NCBI GenBank assembly: GCA_900766915.1
Contig: CAAFXE010000271.1
Span: forward strand, 1-56,835
DNA length: 56,835 nt
Source of the DNA: Lachnospiraceae bacterium
GTDB taxonomy: Bacteria; Bacillota; Clostridia; Lachnospirales; Lachnospiraceae
Reading direction: 5' to 3'
A program made the translations under genes and the position numbers. The notes below the pieces were generated by a model. The model saw only the letters and a program-made list of their open reading frames with translations, ran no database searches and had not been told where the DNA came from. Every line of letters begins with the position of its first letter. Within the stretch, counting starts at the first letter, position 1. Below, piece after piece: positions 17,559 through 25,980 of this stretch.

Positions 17559-17704
17559 ACTCCGTTGTTGTGCAGGAATCACTGGAACGGAGTGAACAGT
17601 AACTAAGAGTAACCTAAGAGCAACGATGAAACGTTGCTTCTTTTTGTATTAGAGAATTTATGGGTAACTGCCCGGCATCCGCTGGAAGCCAGGGAACAGT
17701 TACC
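17559..17704 (+). promoter_or_regulatory. Series of hairpins upstream of the shikimate-kinase-like gene
   Basis: The gene-free stretch 17340-17718 holds, in order: the VanZ leader and promoter (reverse strand), a dispersed repeat, a perfect ACTCCGTT/AACGGAGT hairpin (17559-17566 with 17586-17593), an intrinsic terminator (17619-17645), and a GGTAACTG/CAGTTACC hairpin (17663-17670 with 17697-17704) ending 14 bases before the kinase-like start. This could be a leader with attenuation or a small RNA followed by a short leader. I see no T-box, riboswitch or clear forward promoter signature. Confidence 0.45.
17619..17645 (+). terminator. Intrinsic terminator upstream of the shikimate-kinase-like gene
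   Basis: AGCAACG (17619-17625) and CGTTGCT (17632-17638) around a six-base loop, then TCTTTTTG. No protein-coding gene on the forward strand precedes it directly, so it must end a leader, a small RNA or read-through from the repeat region. Confidence 0.78.
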
Positions 17705-17718
17705 TCAAGAGGAAGAAT

Positions 17719-18234
17719 ATGACGAAAAACAATCTGATACTCATCGGTATGCCGGGGGTTGGAAAAAGCACCATCGGCGTTATTTTGGCTAAAATTATCG
17801 GCTATCATTTTCTGGACTCGGATCTTGTGATCCAGGAGCGGGAAAACAGGCTTCTTCATCAGATTATTTCGCAGGAAGGCACGGAAGGATTTTTAAAAAT
17901 CGAGGATACTGTCAATGCATCCCTGGAGGTGGAACGCACTGTCATTGCCACCGGCGGAAGTGTGGTCTATTGTGAAAAGGCTATGAAGCATTTGAAGGGG
18001 ATTGGCCAGGTAGTATATCTGAAAGCCGATTATGCGACCATCGAAAAAAGACTGGGCAATTTGGAAAAGAGAGGCGTTGCATTAAAGCCGGGTCAGACCT
18101 TGAAGGATCTATATGAGGAGCGGACAAAGCTCTACGAAAAGTACGCGGATATCACTGTAGATGAGCATGGCCTTGGAACTGAGGAGACCATCGGAGCAGT
18201 ACTTCGTGGATTGAACCTGTTGAATGATATTTAA
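17719..18234 (+). CDS. Shikimate-kinase-like P-loop kinase
   Basis: 171 residues, the size of AroK, which phosphorylates shikimate in aromatic amino-acid synthesis. Walker A is GMPGVGKST (10-18), the DSD pair is at 33-35, the shikimate-site ATGG is at 77-80, the lid region is around Arg118, and an Arg in LYEERTKLY (Arg135) matches the second substrate arginine. The first substrate-binding arginine, normally in an FRxxE motif, is Leu59 here (GFLKIE). The lid reads RGVAL rather than RPLL. It may be a divergent AroK or a kinase for another substrate. Ribosome site AGAGGAAG. The next gene follows after 14 bases. Confidence 0.75.
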   Translation: MTKNNLILIGMPGVGKSTIGVILAKIIGYHFLDSDLVIQERENRLLHQIISQEGTEGFLKIEDTVNASLEVERTVIATGGSVVYCEKAMKHLKGIGQVVYLKADYATIEKRLGNLEKRGVALKPGQTLKDLYEERTKLYEKYADITVDEHGLGTEETIGAVLRGLNLLNDI

Positions 18235-18248
18235 AAGAAGGAGAACGT

Positions 18249-19124
18249 ATGATTCATACTATAGAACATGTTTTTTTACATGCCATAGAGGATAACCTTC
18301 GTATTATCCCGTTTTTATTTGTTACCTACTGTATTATGGAATATATGGAACAGGTGATGGCCGAAAAAACCGAAGGAGCAGTGAAATATTCCGGAAAAAT
18401 GGGTCCTTTGTTTGGGGGAATCTTAGGAATCATTCCTCAGTGTGGTTTTTCCGCAGCAGCGGCCAGCTTTTATGCCGGAGGTGTGATTACGCTTGGCACT
18501 CTCCTGGCCATCTTTTTGTCCACTTCTGATGAAATGCTTCCGATTTTTCTGTCAGAAGCAGTTCCTGTGGTGACCATTGCAAAAATACTTGGAGCAAAAG
18601 CACTCATTGGAGTGACGGCCGGATTTTTAGTGGATTTCGCTTTAAAGAAAATCGGAAAAGGACATGTGGTGCAAAAGCATATCCATGATCTTTGTGAGCA
18701 GGAGCATTGTCACTGTGAGGAAGAGGAGGCTTCCATCTGGAAATCTGCCTTTGTCCATACGGTCAAAGTGTTTTTGTTTATTTTTGGTTTTTCCGTACTT
18801 CTGGGGCTTGTGCTGGAGTGTGGTGGAGAGGACGCCCTGGAGTGGTTTGCCCATAACAATTCTGTCGTTGCAGCTATTCTGACGGGTCTGGTTGGTCTTG
18901 TACCCAACTGTGCAGCTTCCGTGATCATTACCCAGCTTTATCTGAAACAGTTTATCAGTGCCGGTGCCATGATGGCAGGGCTTTTAGTGAGTGCAGGGGT
19001 AGGAGTTTTAGTGCTTTTCAGGACAAACCGTCCGGTAAAACAGAATGTGAAGATTACAGCATTGCTCTACTGTATCGGCGTAGCAGTGGGGCTGCTCATT
19101 GATTTGACAGGGATCGTATTTTAA
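18249..19124 (+). CDS. ArsP_2-type putative heavy-metal exporter
   Basis: 291 residues, mostly hydrophobic, two similar halves of membrane helices. Each half carries a Pro-x-Cys motif in a helix, IIPQCGF (63-67) and LVPNCAAS (220-224), the hallmark of the ArsP_2/putative 10TM heavy-metal exporter family, sometimes labelled a putative manganese transporter. Between the halves is a soluble loop (about 140-161) with His at 140, 145, 147, 154 and 156 and Cys at 150, 155 and 157, then acidic residues, a likely metal-binding segment. The substrate is not proven by sequence. Ribosome site AAGGAG; one base separates its stop from the ABC-F start. Confidence 0.82.
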   Translation: MIHTIEHVFLHAIEDNLRIIPFLFVTYCIMEYMEQVMAEKTEGAVKYSGKMGPLFGGILGIIPQCGFSAAAASFYAGGVITLGTLLAIFLSTSDEMLPIFLSEAVPVVTIAKILGAKALIGVTAGFLVDFALKKIGKGHVVQKHIHDLCEQEHCHCEEEEASIWKSAFVHTVKVFLFIFGFSVLLGLVLECGGEDALEWFAHNNSVVAAILTGLVGLVPNCAASVIITQLYLKQFISAGAMMAGLLVSAGVGVLVLFRTNRPVKQNVKITALLYCIGVAVGLLIDLTGIVF

Positions 19125-19125
19125 C

Positions 19126-20946
19126 ATGAATATTTTAACAGCAGAACACATTAAAAAATCATATACAGAGCGCATGCTGTTTGATGATGCCTCATTTTTT
19201 CTTCATGAGGGAGAAAAGGTGGGAATCCTTGGCATCAACGGAACAGGAAAATCTACACTTCTAAAAATCCTGGCAGGAATGGAAGAGCCGGAGGAGGGTA
19301 AGGTGGTGCCTGCCAATCATGTGGTCATGCGCTATTTACCGCAGCATCCGGTATTTAAGGAAGGTCAGACTGTGTTGGAGGCCGTTCTGGAGGTACACAA
19401 AGGGGATGAGACTTTGTATAATCTGGAGTCTGACGCCAAGACAATGATGACCAGACTTGGAATTACAGACTTTGAGCAGCCGGTAGAACAGCTGTCCGGA
19501 GGTCAGAAAAAACGTCTGGCACTGGTGGCAGCCCTGGTGGCACCGGCCGACATTCTGATCTTAGACGAGCCTACCAACCATCTGGATCATGCCATGGCAG
19601 ACTGGCTGGAAGAATTCTTAAAAAAATGGCGGGGAAGCCTCATTATGGTAACCCATGACCGATATTTTCTGGACAGCGTATCCAACAGGATCGTGGAAAT
19701 CGATAAGGGAAAGATTTACAGCTATGAGACCAATTATTCGGGGTATCTGAAATTAAAGGCAGAAAGAGAAGCCAGTGCACTTGCTTCTGAGAGAAAACGG
19801 CAGTCTATCTTAAGGGTAGAGTTGGAGTGGATGATGCGTGGTGCAAGAGCCCGTTCCACAAAACAAAAAGCACATATTCAGCGGTATGAAAATCTGAAAA
19901 ATCAGGAAGCACCGAAATTTGACTCTCAGATAGAGATCTCTTCTGTTTCCTCCCGTATGGGAAGAACAACCATTGAGCTTGACCATTTAAGCAAATCCTA
20001 TGGAGATAAGGTGCTGTTCAAGAATTTCACCTATTATTTTCTGAAAAATGACCGGATCGGATTTTTAGGACCCAATGGATGCGGAAAAACGACTTTGATG
20101 AAGGTCATTGCCGGGATGGTGGAGCCTGATGAGGGAACTGTGACTGTAGGACAGACAGTAAAGATTGGGTATTACACCCAGGAAATTGCGCAGGATAAAT
20201 CCGCAGGTGTGGCCTATATGGATCCGTCCATGAGAGTGATCGATTATATCAAAGAGACTGCGGAGTATGTACAGACAGACGAGGGCCGGGTTTCAGCTTC
20301 CAAAATGCTGGAGCGGTTTTTATTCCCGCCGGAGGAACAGTATAATTTTATCGGAAAGCTTTCCGGTGGCGAAAAGCGAAGGCTGAATCTTTTGCGGGTT
20401 CTGATGGAGGCTCCCAATGTGCTGATCTTAGATGAGCCTACCAATGACCTGGATGTGACAACGCTGACGATTCTGGAGGATTATCTGGATCATTTTGACG
20501 GCATTGTGATCACCGTATCTCACGACCGGTATTTTCTGGATCGTATTGTAAAACGTATATTTGCCTTTGACGGGAAGGGAAACCTTCGTCAGCATGAGGG
20601 CGGTTATACAGAATATGCTGCGAGAATCGCAGCCGAGGAGCCGGAAGTTTTGGAAAAGACACCGGCCAAAAAAGGCGTGGATACCAGAGTCCGGGAAAAG
20701 AAATTAAAATTTTCCTACAAAGAACAAAGGGATTACGAGACCATCGAGGAAGACATTGCAGGGCTGGAAGAAAGAATAGAAGAACTGGAAAACAGCATGG
20801 GTAAGTTTGCCAGTGATTTTGTAAAATTAAACCAGATCATGCAGGAAAAGGAGGAGCTTACCAAAGCTCTGGATGAAAAGATGGATCGGTGGATGTACTT
20901 AGAGGATTTAAAGGCACAGATTGATGCCCAAAATTGTATAAAGTAA
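19126..20946 (+). CDS. ABC-F family ATPase, Uup-like
   Basis: 606 residues with two fused ABC domains and no membrane helices. Domain 1: Walker A GINGTGKST, signature LSGGQ, Walker B LDEPTNHLD. Domain 2: GPNGCGKTT, LSGGE, LDEPTNDLD. Between them is the arm/linker region rich in Arg and Lys (MMRGARARSTKQKAH), and the C-terminus (about 535-600) is a predicted coiled coil (EEDIAGLEERIEELENSMG), as in Uup. ABC-F proteins act on the ribosome or on branched nucleic acids. A drug-resistance role is possible for the class, but the Uup-like tail favours a housekeeping role. Confidence 0.9.
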   Translation: MNILTAEHIKKSYTERMLFDDASFFLHEGEKVGILGINGTGKSTLLKILAGMEEPEEGKVVPANHVVMRYLPQHPVFKEGQTVLEAVLEVHKGDETLYNLESDAKTMMTRLGITDFEQPVEQLSGGQKKRLALVAALVAPADILILDEPTNHLDHAMADWLEEFLKKWRGSLIMVTHDRYFLDSVSNRIVEIDKGKIYSYETNYSGYLKLKAEREASALASERKRQSILRVELEWMMRGARARSTKQKAHIQRYENLKNQEAPKFDSQIEISSVSSRMGRTTIELDHLSKSYGDKVLFKNFTYYFLKNDRIGFLGPNGCGKTTLMKVIAGMVEPDEGTVTVGQTVKIGYYTQEIAQDKSAGVAYMDPSMRVIDYIKETAEYVQTDEGRVSASKMLERFLFPPEEQYNFIGKLSGGEKRRLNLLRVLMEAPNVLILDEPTNDLDVTTLTILEDYLDHFDGIVITVSHDRYFLDRIVKRIFAFDGKGNLRQHEGGYTEYAARIAAEEPEVLEKTPAKKGVDTRVREKKLKFSYKEQRDYETIEEDIAGLEERIEELENSMGKFASDFVKLNQIMQEKEELTKALDEKMDRWMYLEDLKAQIDAQNCIK

Positions 20947-20960
20947 AACTAATATAGAAG

Positions 20961-20986
20961 TTCAGGTACTGACAGATATGAAATAA
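20961..20986 (+). repeat. Degenerate copy of the dispersed repeat upstream of prfC
   Basis: GGTACTGACAGATATGAAAT from 20965 matches the family core with one base lost and a few changes. It is 13 bases upstream of the prfC start and leads into its AAAGGAG ribosome site. Confidence 0.5.
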
Positions 20987-20998
20987 AAGGAGCAGAAA

Positions 20999-22582
20999 AT
21001 GGGTAACATAAAACAAGAGATAGAAAAAAGAAGAACATTTGCCATTATTTCCCACCCGGATGCCGGTAAGACCACATTGACAGAAAAGTTTCTGTTATAC
21101 GGTGGTGCCATCAACCTGGCAGGTTCCGTAAAGGGTAAGGCAACCGCAAGACATGCGGTTTCAGACTGGATGGAGATCGAAAAGCAGAGAGGTATTTCTG
21201 TTACATCTTCAGTTTTACAGTTTAACTACGACAATTATTGCATCAACATTCTGGATACACCGGGACATCAGGATTTCTCCGAGGATACCTACCGTACTCT
21301 GATGGCAGCGGATTCCGCAGTGATGGTCATTGACGGTTCCAAGGGTGTGGAAGCTCAGACAAGAAAGCTTTTCAAGGTCTGTGCCATGAGACACATCCCG
21401 ATCTTTACATTCATCAACAAAATGGACCGTGATGCCATGGACATGTTTGAACTTTTAGATGATATCGAAAAGGAGCTTGGAATCGCAACCTGTCCCATCA
21501 ACTGGCCTATCGGCTCCGGTAAATCCTTCAAGGGTGTTTATGACAGGGAAAAGCAGCAGGTTCATGTATTCTCCGATACAGAAAAAGGTACCAAAGAAGG
21601 GGAAGACAAAGTTCTTAATATGGACGAGGCGGCAGAATATATTGGAGAAGATTTAAAAAATCAGCTCTTTGATGAGATCGAACTCTTAGACGGTGCCAGT
21701 GCAGAATTTGATCAGGAGCAGGTAGACAAGGGACTTCTCTCCCCGGTATTCTTCGGTTCCGCTCTTACAAACTTTGGTGTGGAGATCTTTCTTAAAAATT
21801 TCCTGAAGATGACTTCCTCTCCGCTTCCAAGAAAAGCAGATGTGGGAATGATCGATCCAATGGAAGAAGATTTTTCCGCCTTTGTGTTTAAGATTCAGGC
21901 AAATATGAATAAGGCACATCGTGACCGAATCGCATTTATGCGTATCTGTTCCGGAAAATTTGACGCAGGCATGGAAGTTTTCCATGTACAGACCGGTAAA
22001 AAACAAAGACTGTCCCAGCCACAGCAGATGATGGCCCAGGACCGTAAGATCGTAGACGAAGCCTATGCAGGAGACATTATCGGAGTCTTTGATCCGGGCA
22101 TTTTCTCCATCGGTGATACCATCTGTATGCCGGGTAAGAAATTCTGTTATGAAGGAATTCCGACCTTTGCACCGGAGCATTTTGCCAGAGTGCGCCAGAT
22201 CGATACCATGAAGAGAAAACAGTTCGTAAAGGGAATCGAGCAGATCGCCCAGGAAGGTGCGATCCAGATTTTCCAGGAATTCAATACGGGTATGGAAGAG
22301 ATCATCGTAGGTGTGGTAGGTGTTTTACAGTTTGATGTGTTGAAATTCCGTCTGGAAAATGAGTACAATGTGGATATCCGTCTCGAACCGCTCCCGTATG
22401 AACACATCCGCTGGATCGAAAATGATGACATTGATGTGTCTAAGATCACCGGAACCTCGGATATGAAGAAGATCAAGGATATGAAGGGCAATCCGTTACT
22501 CCTGTTCGTCAACAGCTGGAGCGTGGGCATGACCCTCGACCGCAATGAAGGACTGATTCTTTCAGAATTTGGGCGTAACTAA
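20999..22582 (+). CDS. prfC: Peptide chain release factor 3
   Basis: 527 residues, the RF3 length. This translational GTPase removes RF1/RF2 from the ribosome after peptide release. G1 is HPDAGKTTLTEK, G3 is DTPGHQDF, and G4 is NKMD, with RGISVTSS in switch I, all placed as in RF3 and distinct from EF-G by the shorter C-terminus. Ribosome site AAAGGAG. Cytoplasmic. It may share a transcript with the ABC-F gene 52 bases upstream. Confidence 0.96.
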   Translation: MGNIKQEIEKRRTFAIISHPDAGKTTLTEKFLLYGGAINLAGSVKGKATARHAVSDWMEIEKQRGISVTSSVLQFNYDNYCINILDTPGHQDFSEDTYRTLMAADSAVMVIDGSKGVEAQTRKLFKVCAMRHIPIFTFINKMDRDAMDMFELLDDIEKELGIATCPINWPIGSGKSFKGVYDREKQQVHVFSDTEKGTKEGEDKVLNMDEAAEYIGEDLKNQLFDEIELLDGASAEFDQEQVDKGLLSPVFFGSALTNFGVEIFLKNFLKMTSSPLPRKADVGMIDPMEEDFSAFVFKIQANMNKAHRDRIAFMRICSGKFDAGMEVFHVQTGKKQRLSQPQQMMAQDRKIVDEAYAGDIIGVFDPGIFSIGDTICMPGKKFCYEGIPTFAPEHFARVRQIDTMKRKQFVKGIEQIAQEGAIQIFQEFNTGMEEIIVGVVGVLQFDVLKFRLENEYNVDIRLEPLPYEHIRWIENDDIDVSKITGTSDMKKIKDMKGNPLLLFVNSWSVGMTLDRNEGLILSEFGRN

Positions 22583-22713
22583 AGTTTTTTCAAGGAACAG
22601 CTGGAACAGCTTCTGTCTGTGTAACGCATTAGCCAAAGGAGCCGGAAAATTCTTATGGCTAGTTGCAGGCGACGACGCCTGCGGGACACGGATAGAAGTT
22701 GTTCAAGCGTCCC

Positions 22714-22742
22714 TTGATATTTTAGGTGTTTATTGGTATAAT
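22714..22742 (+). promoter_or_regulatory. Promoter of the asp23-nusB-xse operon
   Basis: TTGATA at 22714-22719, 17-base spacer, perfect TATAAT at 22737-22742, leading to the Asp23-like start at 22785. A GCAGGCG/CGCCTGC hairpin with no T-run stands at 22665-22682, between prfC and this promoter. Confidence 0.8.
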
Positions 22743-22784
22743 GAGCAGAGGAAACTTGTTGAACGAAACATGGAGGTTTTGAAA

Positions 22785-23171
22785 ATGGAAAAAGACGAAT
22801 TACGTAAGGGACATACCATTTATGAAGATAAAGACGGCAATACAGTTCAGATTTCTGAGGATGTGATTGCTTCCATTGCAGCAATGAGCATCAAAGACAT
22901 CAAAGGTGTCAGTGCAGTAGGTTCCGGAATGAAGAACGGAATTATGGAAAAGCTGGGATGGGAAGATCTTGCAAAGGGTGTAAAGGTTGAAGTTTTAGAA
23001 GACGGCGTGATCGTGGACGTTGTGATTACAATCAATCTTGACAAGAAGATCATGGAAGTTTCCAAAGAGATTCAGGACAAGATTCAGACAACGATCAAAG
23101 ATATGACAGACATGGACGTCATTGCTGTAAACGTACGTGTTGCCGGAGTAAACGAAGTACCGGAAGCATAA
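22785..23171 (+). CDS. Asp23/Gls24 family envelope stress protein
   Basis: 128 residues. The family (alkaline-shock protein 23, YqhY/YloU) is a small envelope-associated protein near the membrane in Firmicutes. Typical segments are TVQISEDVIASIAAMSIKDIKGV and the alternating-strand region VKVEVLEDGVIVDVVI. The frame is open further upstream, but TGGAGG at 22771-22776 lies eight bases from the ATG at 22785, and the promoter lies inside the upward extension, so the short form is chosen. It precedes nusB, the common order in Clostridia (yqhY-nusB). Confidence 0.9.
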   Translation: MEKDELRKGHTIYEDKDGNTVQISEDVIASIAAMSIKDIKGVSAVGSGMKNGIMEKLGWEDLAKGVKVEVLEDGVIVDVVITINLDKKIMEVSKEIQDKIQTTIKDMTDMDVIAVNVRVAGVNEVPEA

Positions 23172-23192
23172 GCAGCAGGAAAGCATTTATAA

Positions 23193-23220
23193 GGGATGTC
23201 ACATTGACATCCCTTTCATT
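23193..23220 (+). terminator. Intrinsic terminator after asp23
   Basis: GGGATGTC (23193-23200) and GACATCCC (23206-23213) perfect stem with a five-base loop, then TTTCATT. It may partly separate asp23 from nusB. Confidence 0.75.
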
Positions 23221-23231
23221 TCATTTACAAG

Positions 23232-23262
23232 GTTACTGTATTGACGTTACCGGAACAGTAAC
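23232..23262. repeat. GTTACTG/CAGTAAC inverted repeat upstream of nusB
   Basis: GTTACTG at 23232-23238 and CAGTAAC at 23256-23262 are perfect inverted copies, 26 bases before the nusB start. The GGAACAGTAAC end belongs to the same dispersed repeat group seen at 17594 and 34608. Confidence 0.5.
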
Positions 23263-23287
23263 TGCATAAGAAAAGGAGCTATAAACT

Positions 23288-23683
23288 ATGAAGCGCAGAG
23301 AGCTTAGAGAGCACATCTTCGAAATCCTTTTCCGTGTGGAATTTATGGATGAGCAGGATATGCAGGAGCAGATGGATCTGTTCTTTGAAGACCTGGCAGC
23401 AGGGACGGAAGATGTGGAATATATGAAAAATAAATATCTGGCAATTCGTGAGAAGATGGAAGAGATTGATAAAACCATTGATGAAAAATCTACCGGATGG
23501 AAGACCTCCCGTATGGGTAAGGTAGAGCTGACGATTCTTAGACTGGCAGTTTATGAAATGCTGTTTGATGAGGATGTTCCTGTCACAGTAGCGATCAATG
23601 AAGCAGTAGAAATTGCAAAAAAATTTGGCGGAGACGATACACCTGCGTTTGTAAACGGTGTGCTTGCAAAGGTAGCAGGATAA
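23288..23683 (+). CDS. nusB: Transcription antitermination factor NusB
   Basis: 131 residues, typical NusB. It binds boxA RNA with NusE (S10) to prevent early termination in rRNA operons. The family signatures are the opening RRELREHIFEILFRVEF and the C-terminal DDTPAFVNGVLAKVA. Cytoplasmic. Ribosome site AAAGGAG. xseA follows after ten bases. Confidence 0.95.
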   Translation: MKRRELREHIFEILFRVEFMDEQDMQEQMDLFFEDLAAGTEDVEYMKNKYLAIREKMEEIDKTIDEKSTGWKTSRMGKVELTILRLAVYEMLFDEDVPVTVAINEAVEIAKKFGGDDTPAFVNGVLAKVAG

Positions 23684-23693
23684 AGGATAGAAG

Positions 23694-24905
23694 ATGAAGC
23701 AGAATGTTTACAGTGTGGGACAGGTCAATACCTATATCAGGAACATGTTCGGGCAGGATTATCTGTTGAACCGGCTTTATGTCAAAGGCGAAGTGTCCAA
23801 CTGTAAATATCATAGCTCCGGTCACATTTATTTTTCCCTGAAGGATGAAACAGGAGCCATTGCCTGTGTCATGTTTGCCGCACAGCGAAGTGCCATGAAG
23901 TTTCGTCTGGAAGAGGGACAGAGAGTCATCGTTTTAGGCAGTGTCAGAGTCTATGAGCGGGACGGAAAGTATCAGCTTTATGCCAATGAAATCGTACTTG
24001 ACGGAGTAGGGCTTCTCTACGAGCGGTTTCAGGCATTGAAGGCAGAGTTAGAAGAGATGGGCATGTTTGCCCCGGAATATAAAAAGCCGATTCCCTCCTT
24101 TTGCAGACGCATCGGTGTGGTGACTGCACCGACCGGAGCGGCAATCCGTGATATTATGAATATTTCCAAAAGGAGAAACCCCTATGTGCAGCTGATCCTA
24201 TACCCGGCACTGGTGCAGGGCGAGATGGCAGCACAGAGCATTGCCAGGGGAATTGAAACCCTGGATGCAATGAATCTTGACGTGATGATCGTGGGCAGAG
24301 GCGGCGGCTCCATAGAAGATTTATGGGCATTTAATGAAGAGAAGGTGGCGAGAGCCATCTTTCATTGCAATACACCCATTATTTCCGCAGTGGGACATGA
24401 GACAGATACCACCATTGCAGATTATGTGGCAGACCTTCGGGCGCCTACTCCATCGGCAGCAGCAGAGCTGGCAGTATTTTCCTATAAAGAACTGCTGGAA
24501 AAACAGCAGCTTCAGAAAAATAAAATGGAGCTTCTTTTGGAAAACAAGATCACTTATTCCAGAAAGCAGGTGGAGAACTATTGTCTTCGGTTGAAGGCAC
24601 TAAGCCCCAGACAGCAGCTTCTGGAAAAACGCACCCTGGCAGCAGACCTTGCTGACAGGCTGGAATTAAAAATGAAAGAAAAACTGCGGGAAAACCGTTT
24701 TTTACTGCAGGTGTATATAGAAAAATTAAATGGATTATCGCCACTTGGAAAACTAAATCAGGGATTTTCCTTTGTATCAGATGAGAATGGCAAGGCAGTT
24801 ACCTCTATCAAACAGGTAAAGACAGACGATGAACTGACCATTCATGTGACAGATGGACAAATCAGGGCGATCATCCGGGAAACGAAAGGAATCACAAGGA
24901 TATGA
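23694..24905 (+). CDS. xseA: Exodeoxyribonuclease VII large subunit
   Basis: 403 residues. Together with XseB it degrades single-stranded DNA from both ends. The N-terminal OB-fold (about 1-100) begins YSVGQVNTYIRNMF. The catalytic domain shows VVTAPTGAAIRDI, VGRGGGSIEDLWAFNEE, and SAVGHETDTTIADYVAD with DLRAPTPSAAAEL, all core XseA motifs; a coiled-coil stalk follows. The stop overlaps the xseB start (ATGA). Confidence 0.96.
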   Translation: MKQNVYSVGQVNTYIRNMFGQDYLLNRLYVKGEVSNCKYHSSGHIYFSLKDETGAIACVMFAAQRSAMKFRLEEGQRVIVLGSVRVYERDGKYQLYANEIVLDGVGLLYERFQALKAELEEMGMFAPEYKKPIPSFCRRIGVVTAPTGAAIRDIMNISKRRNPYVQLILYPALVQGEMAAQSIARGIETLDAMNLDVMIVGRGGGSIEDLWAFNEEKVARAIFHCNTPIISAVGHETDTTIADYVADLRAPTPSAAAELAVFSYKELLEKQQLQKNKMELLLENKITYSRKQVENYCLRLKALSPRQQLLEKRTLAADLADRLELKMKEKLRENRFLLQVYIEKLNGLSPLGKLNQGFSFVSDENGKAVTSIKQVKTDDELTIHVTDGQIRAIIRETKGITRI

Positions 24906-25096
24906 CATTGGAAGAAGCATTTGAACAGCTGGATGAAATCATAGAGAAGATGCAGATGAAGGATGTGTCCCTGGATGATTCCTTCGCCCTTTATACAGAA
25001 GGGACAAAGCTGTTAAAATTTTGTAATGAACAGTTGGATACCGTTGAGAAAAAAATGCTGGTATTAAGTGAGGAGGGTGAGCTCTATGAATTTTAA
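24902..25096 (+). CDS. xseB: Exodeoxyribonuclease VII small subunit
   Basis: 64 residues, at the short end for XseB. Helical protein with the family pattern TLEEAFEQLDEIIEKM, then LDDSFALYTEGTKLLKFC, that binds along the XseA stalk. Overlaps xseA by four bases and ispA by eleven, so translation of the three is likely coupled. Confidence 0.93.
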   Translation: MTLEEAFEQLDEIIEKMQMKDVSLDDSFALYTEGTKLLKFCNEQLDTVEKKMLVLSEEGELYEF

Positions 25097-25970
25097 GGAA
25101 CAGATGGCTGTAAAGGTTGCAGAAATTGAAAAAATCCTGAAAAGTTATATGCCTGCTGAGGAAGGACCACAGAAGGTGATCATGGAGGCTATGAATTATT
25201 CTGTTACGGTAGGTGGAAAGAGACTGCGTCCTATGCTGATGCAGGAGACCTATCGTTTATTTGGCGGAGAAGGAGAGGCAATCGAACCTTTCATGGCAGC
25301 CCAGGAAATGATTCACACCTATTCTCTGGTGCATGATGATCTTCCGGCCATGGATAATGATGAGTTTCGCCGCGGAAAAAAGACTACCTGGGTAGCTTAC
25401 GGAGAAGACATGGCGATCCTTGCAGGAGACGGACTGTTAAACTATGCTTTTGAGACAGCACTAAAAGCCTTTGAGAAAGCAGAAAGCGCAAAGGTCGTAG
25501 AATGCTTAAAGATCCTTTCCAAAAAGGCAGGAATTTATGGCATGATCGGCGGTCAGGTCGTTGATGTGATGTCGGAGGAAAAGACGATCGATAAAGAAAC
25601 CCTGCTTTTCATTCACAGGAATAAAACAAGCGCATTGATCCAAAGCTCCATGATGATCGGTGCTGTAATGGCGGGAGCTTCCAAAGAAGAGGTGGAAAAA
25701 ATAGAGCAGATCGGTGAAGATATTGGAATCGCTTTCCAGATTCAGGATGATATCCTGGATGTGACCAGCTCCTTAGAGGTTCTTGGAAAGCCGGTTCACA
25801 GTGATGAAAAAAATGAAAAGACCACTTATCTTACACTGGAAGGGCTGGAGAAGTCAAAGAAAGATGTGGAAGAGCTTTCCCATAGAGCGATCCAGGGCCT
25901 GAAATCCTTTGATAGAGAAAATCAGTTCTTAAATGAGCTGGTAGAAATGTTAATACATAGAGAAAAATAA
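25086..25970 (+). CDS. ispA: Polyprenyl (farnesyl/geranyl) diphosphate synthase
   Basis: 294 residues. Condenses isopentenyl diphosphate onto allylic diphosphates to give C10-C15 prenyl chains for quinone, carotenoid or undecaprenyl precursors. The first Asp-rich motif is HDDLPAMDND with the nearby RRGK, and the second is QDDILD. GGKRLRP near the N-terminus binds diphosphate. AGGAGG at 25071-25076 is nine bases from the ATG at 25086, which is preferred over the upstream GTG at 25068. dxs, an earlier step of the same pathway, follows after ten bases. Confidence 0.93.
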   Translation: MNFKEQMAVKVAEIEKILKSYMPAEEGPQKVIMEAMNYSVTVGGKRLRPMLMQETYRLFGGEGEAIEPFMAAQEMIHTYSLVHDDLPAMDNDEFRRGKKTTWVAYGEDMAILAGDGLLNYAFETALKAFEKAESAKVVECLKILSKKAGIYGMIGGQVVDVMSEEKTIDKETLLFIHRNKTSALIQSSMMIGAVMAGASKEEVEKIEQIGEDIGIAFQIQDDILDVTSSLEVLGKPVHSDEKNEKTTYLTLEGLEKSKKDVEELSHRAIQGLKSFDRENQFLNELVEMLIHREK

Positions 25971-25980
25971 GGTAAATGCG

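Noticed and set aside
17559..17704. T-box leader upstream of the shikimate-kinase-like gene
   Set aside because: The conserved T-box sequence (GGGTGGNACCGCG-like) is not present, although a terminator is.
22569..22784. A 72-residue upstream extension of the Asp23-like protein
   Set aside because: The extension covers the promoter and a hairpin and overlaps the prfC end; the internal ATG has the proper ribosome site.
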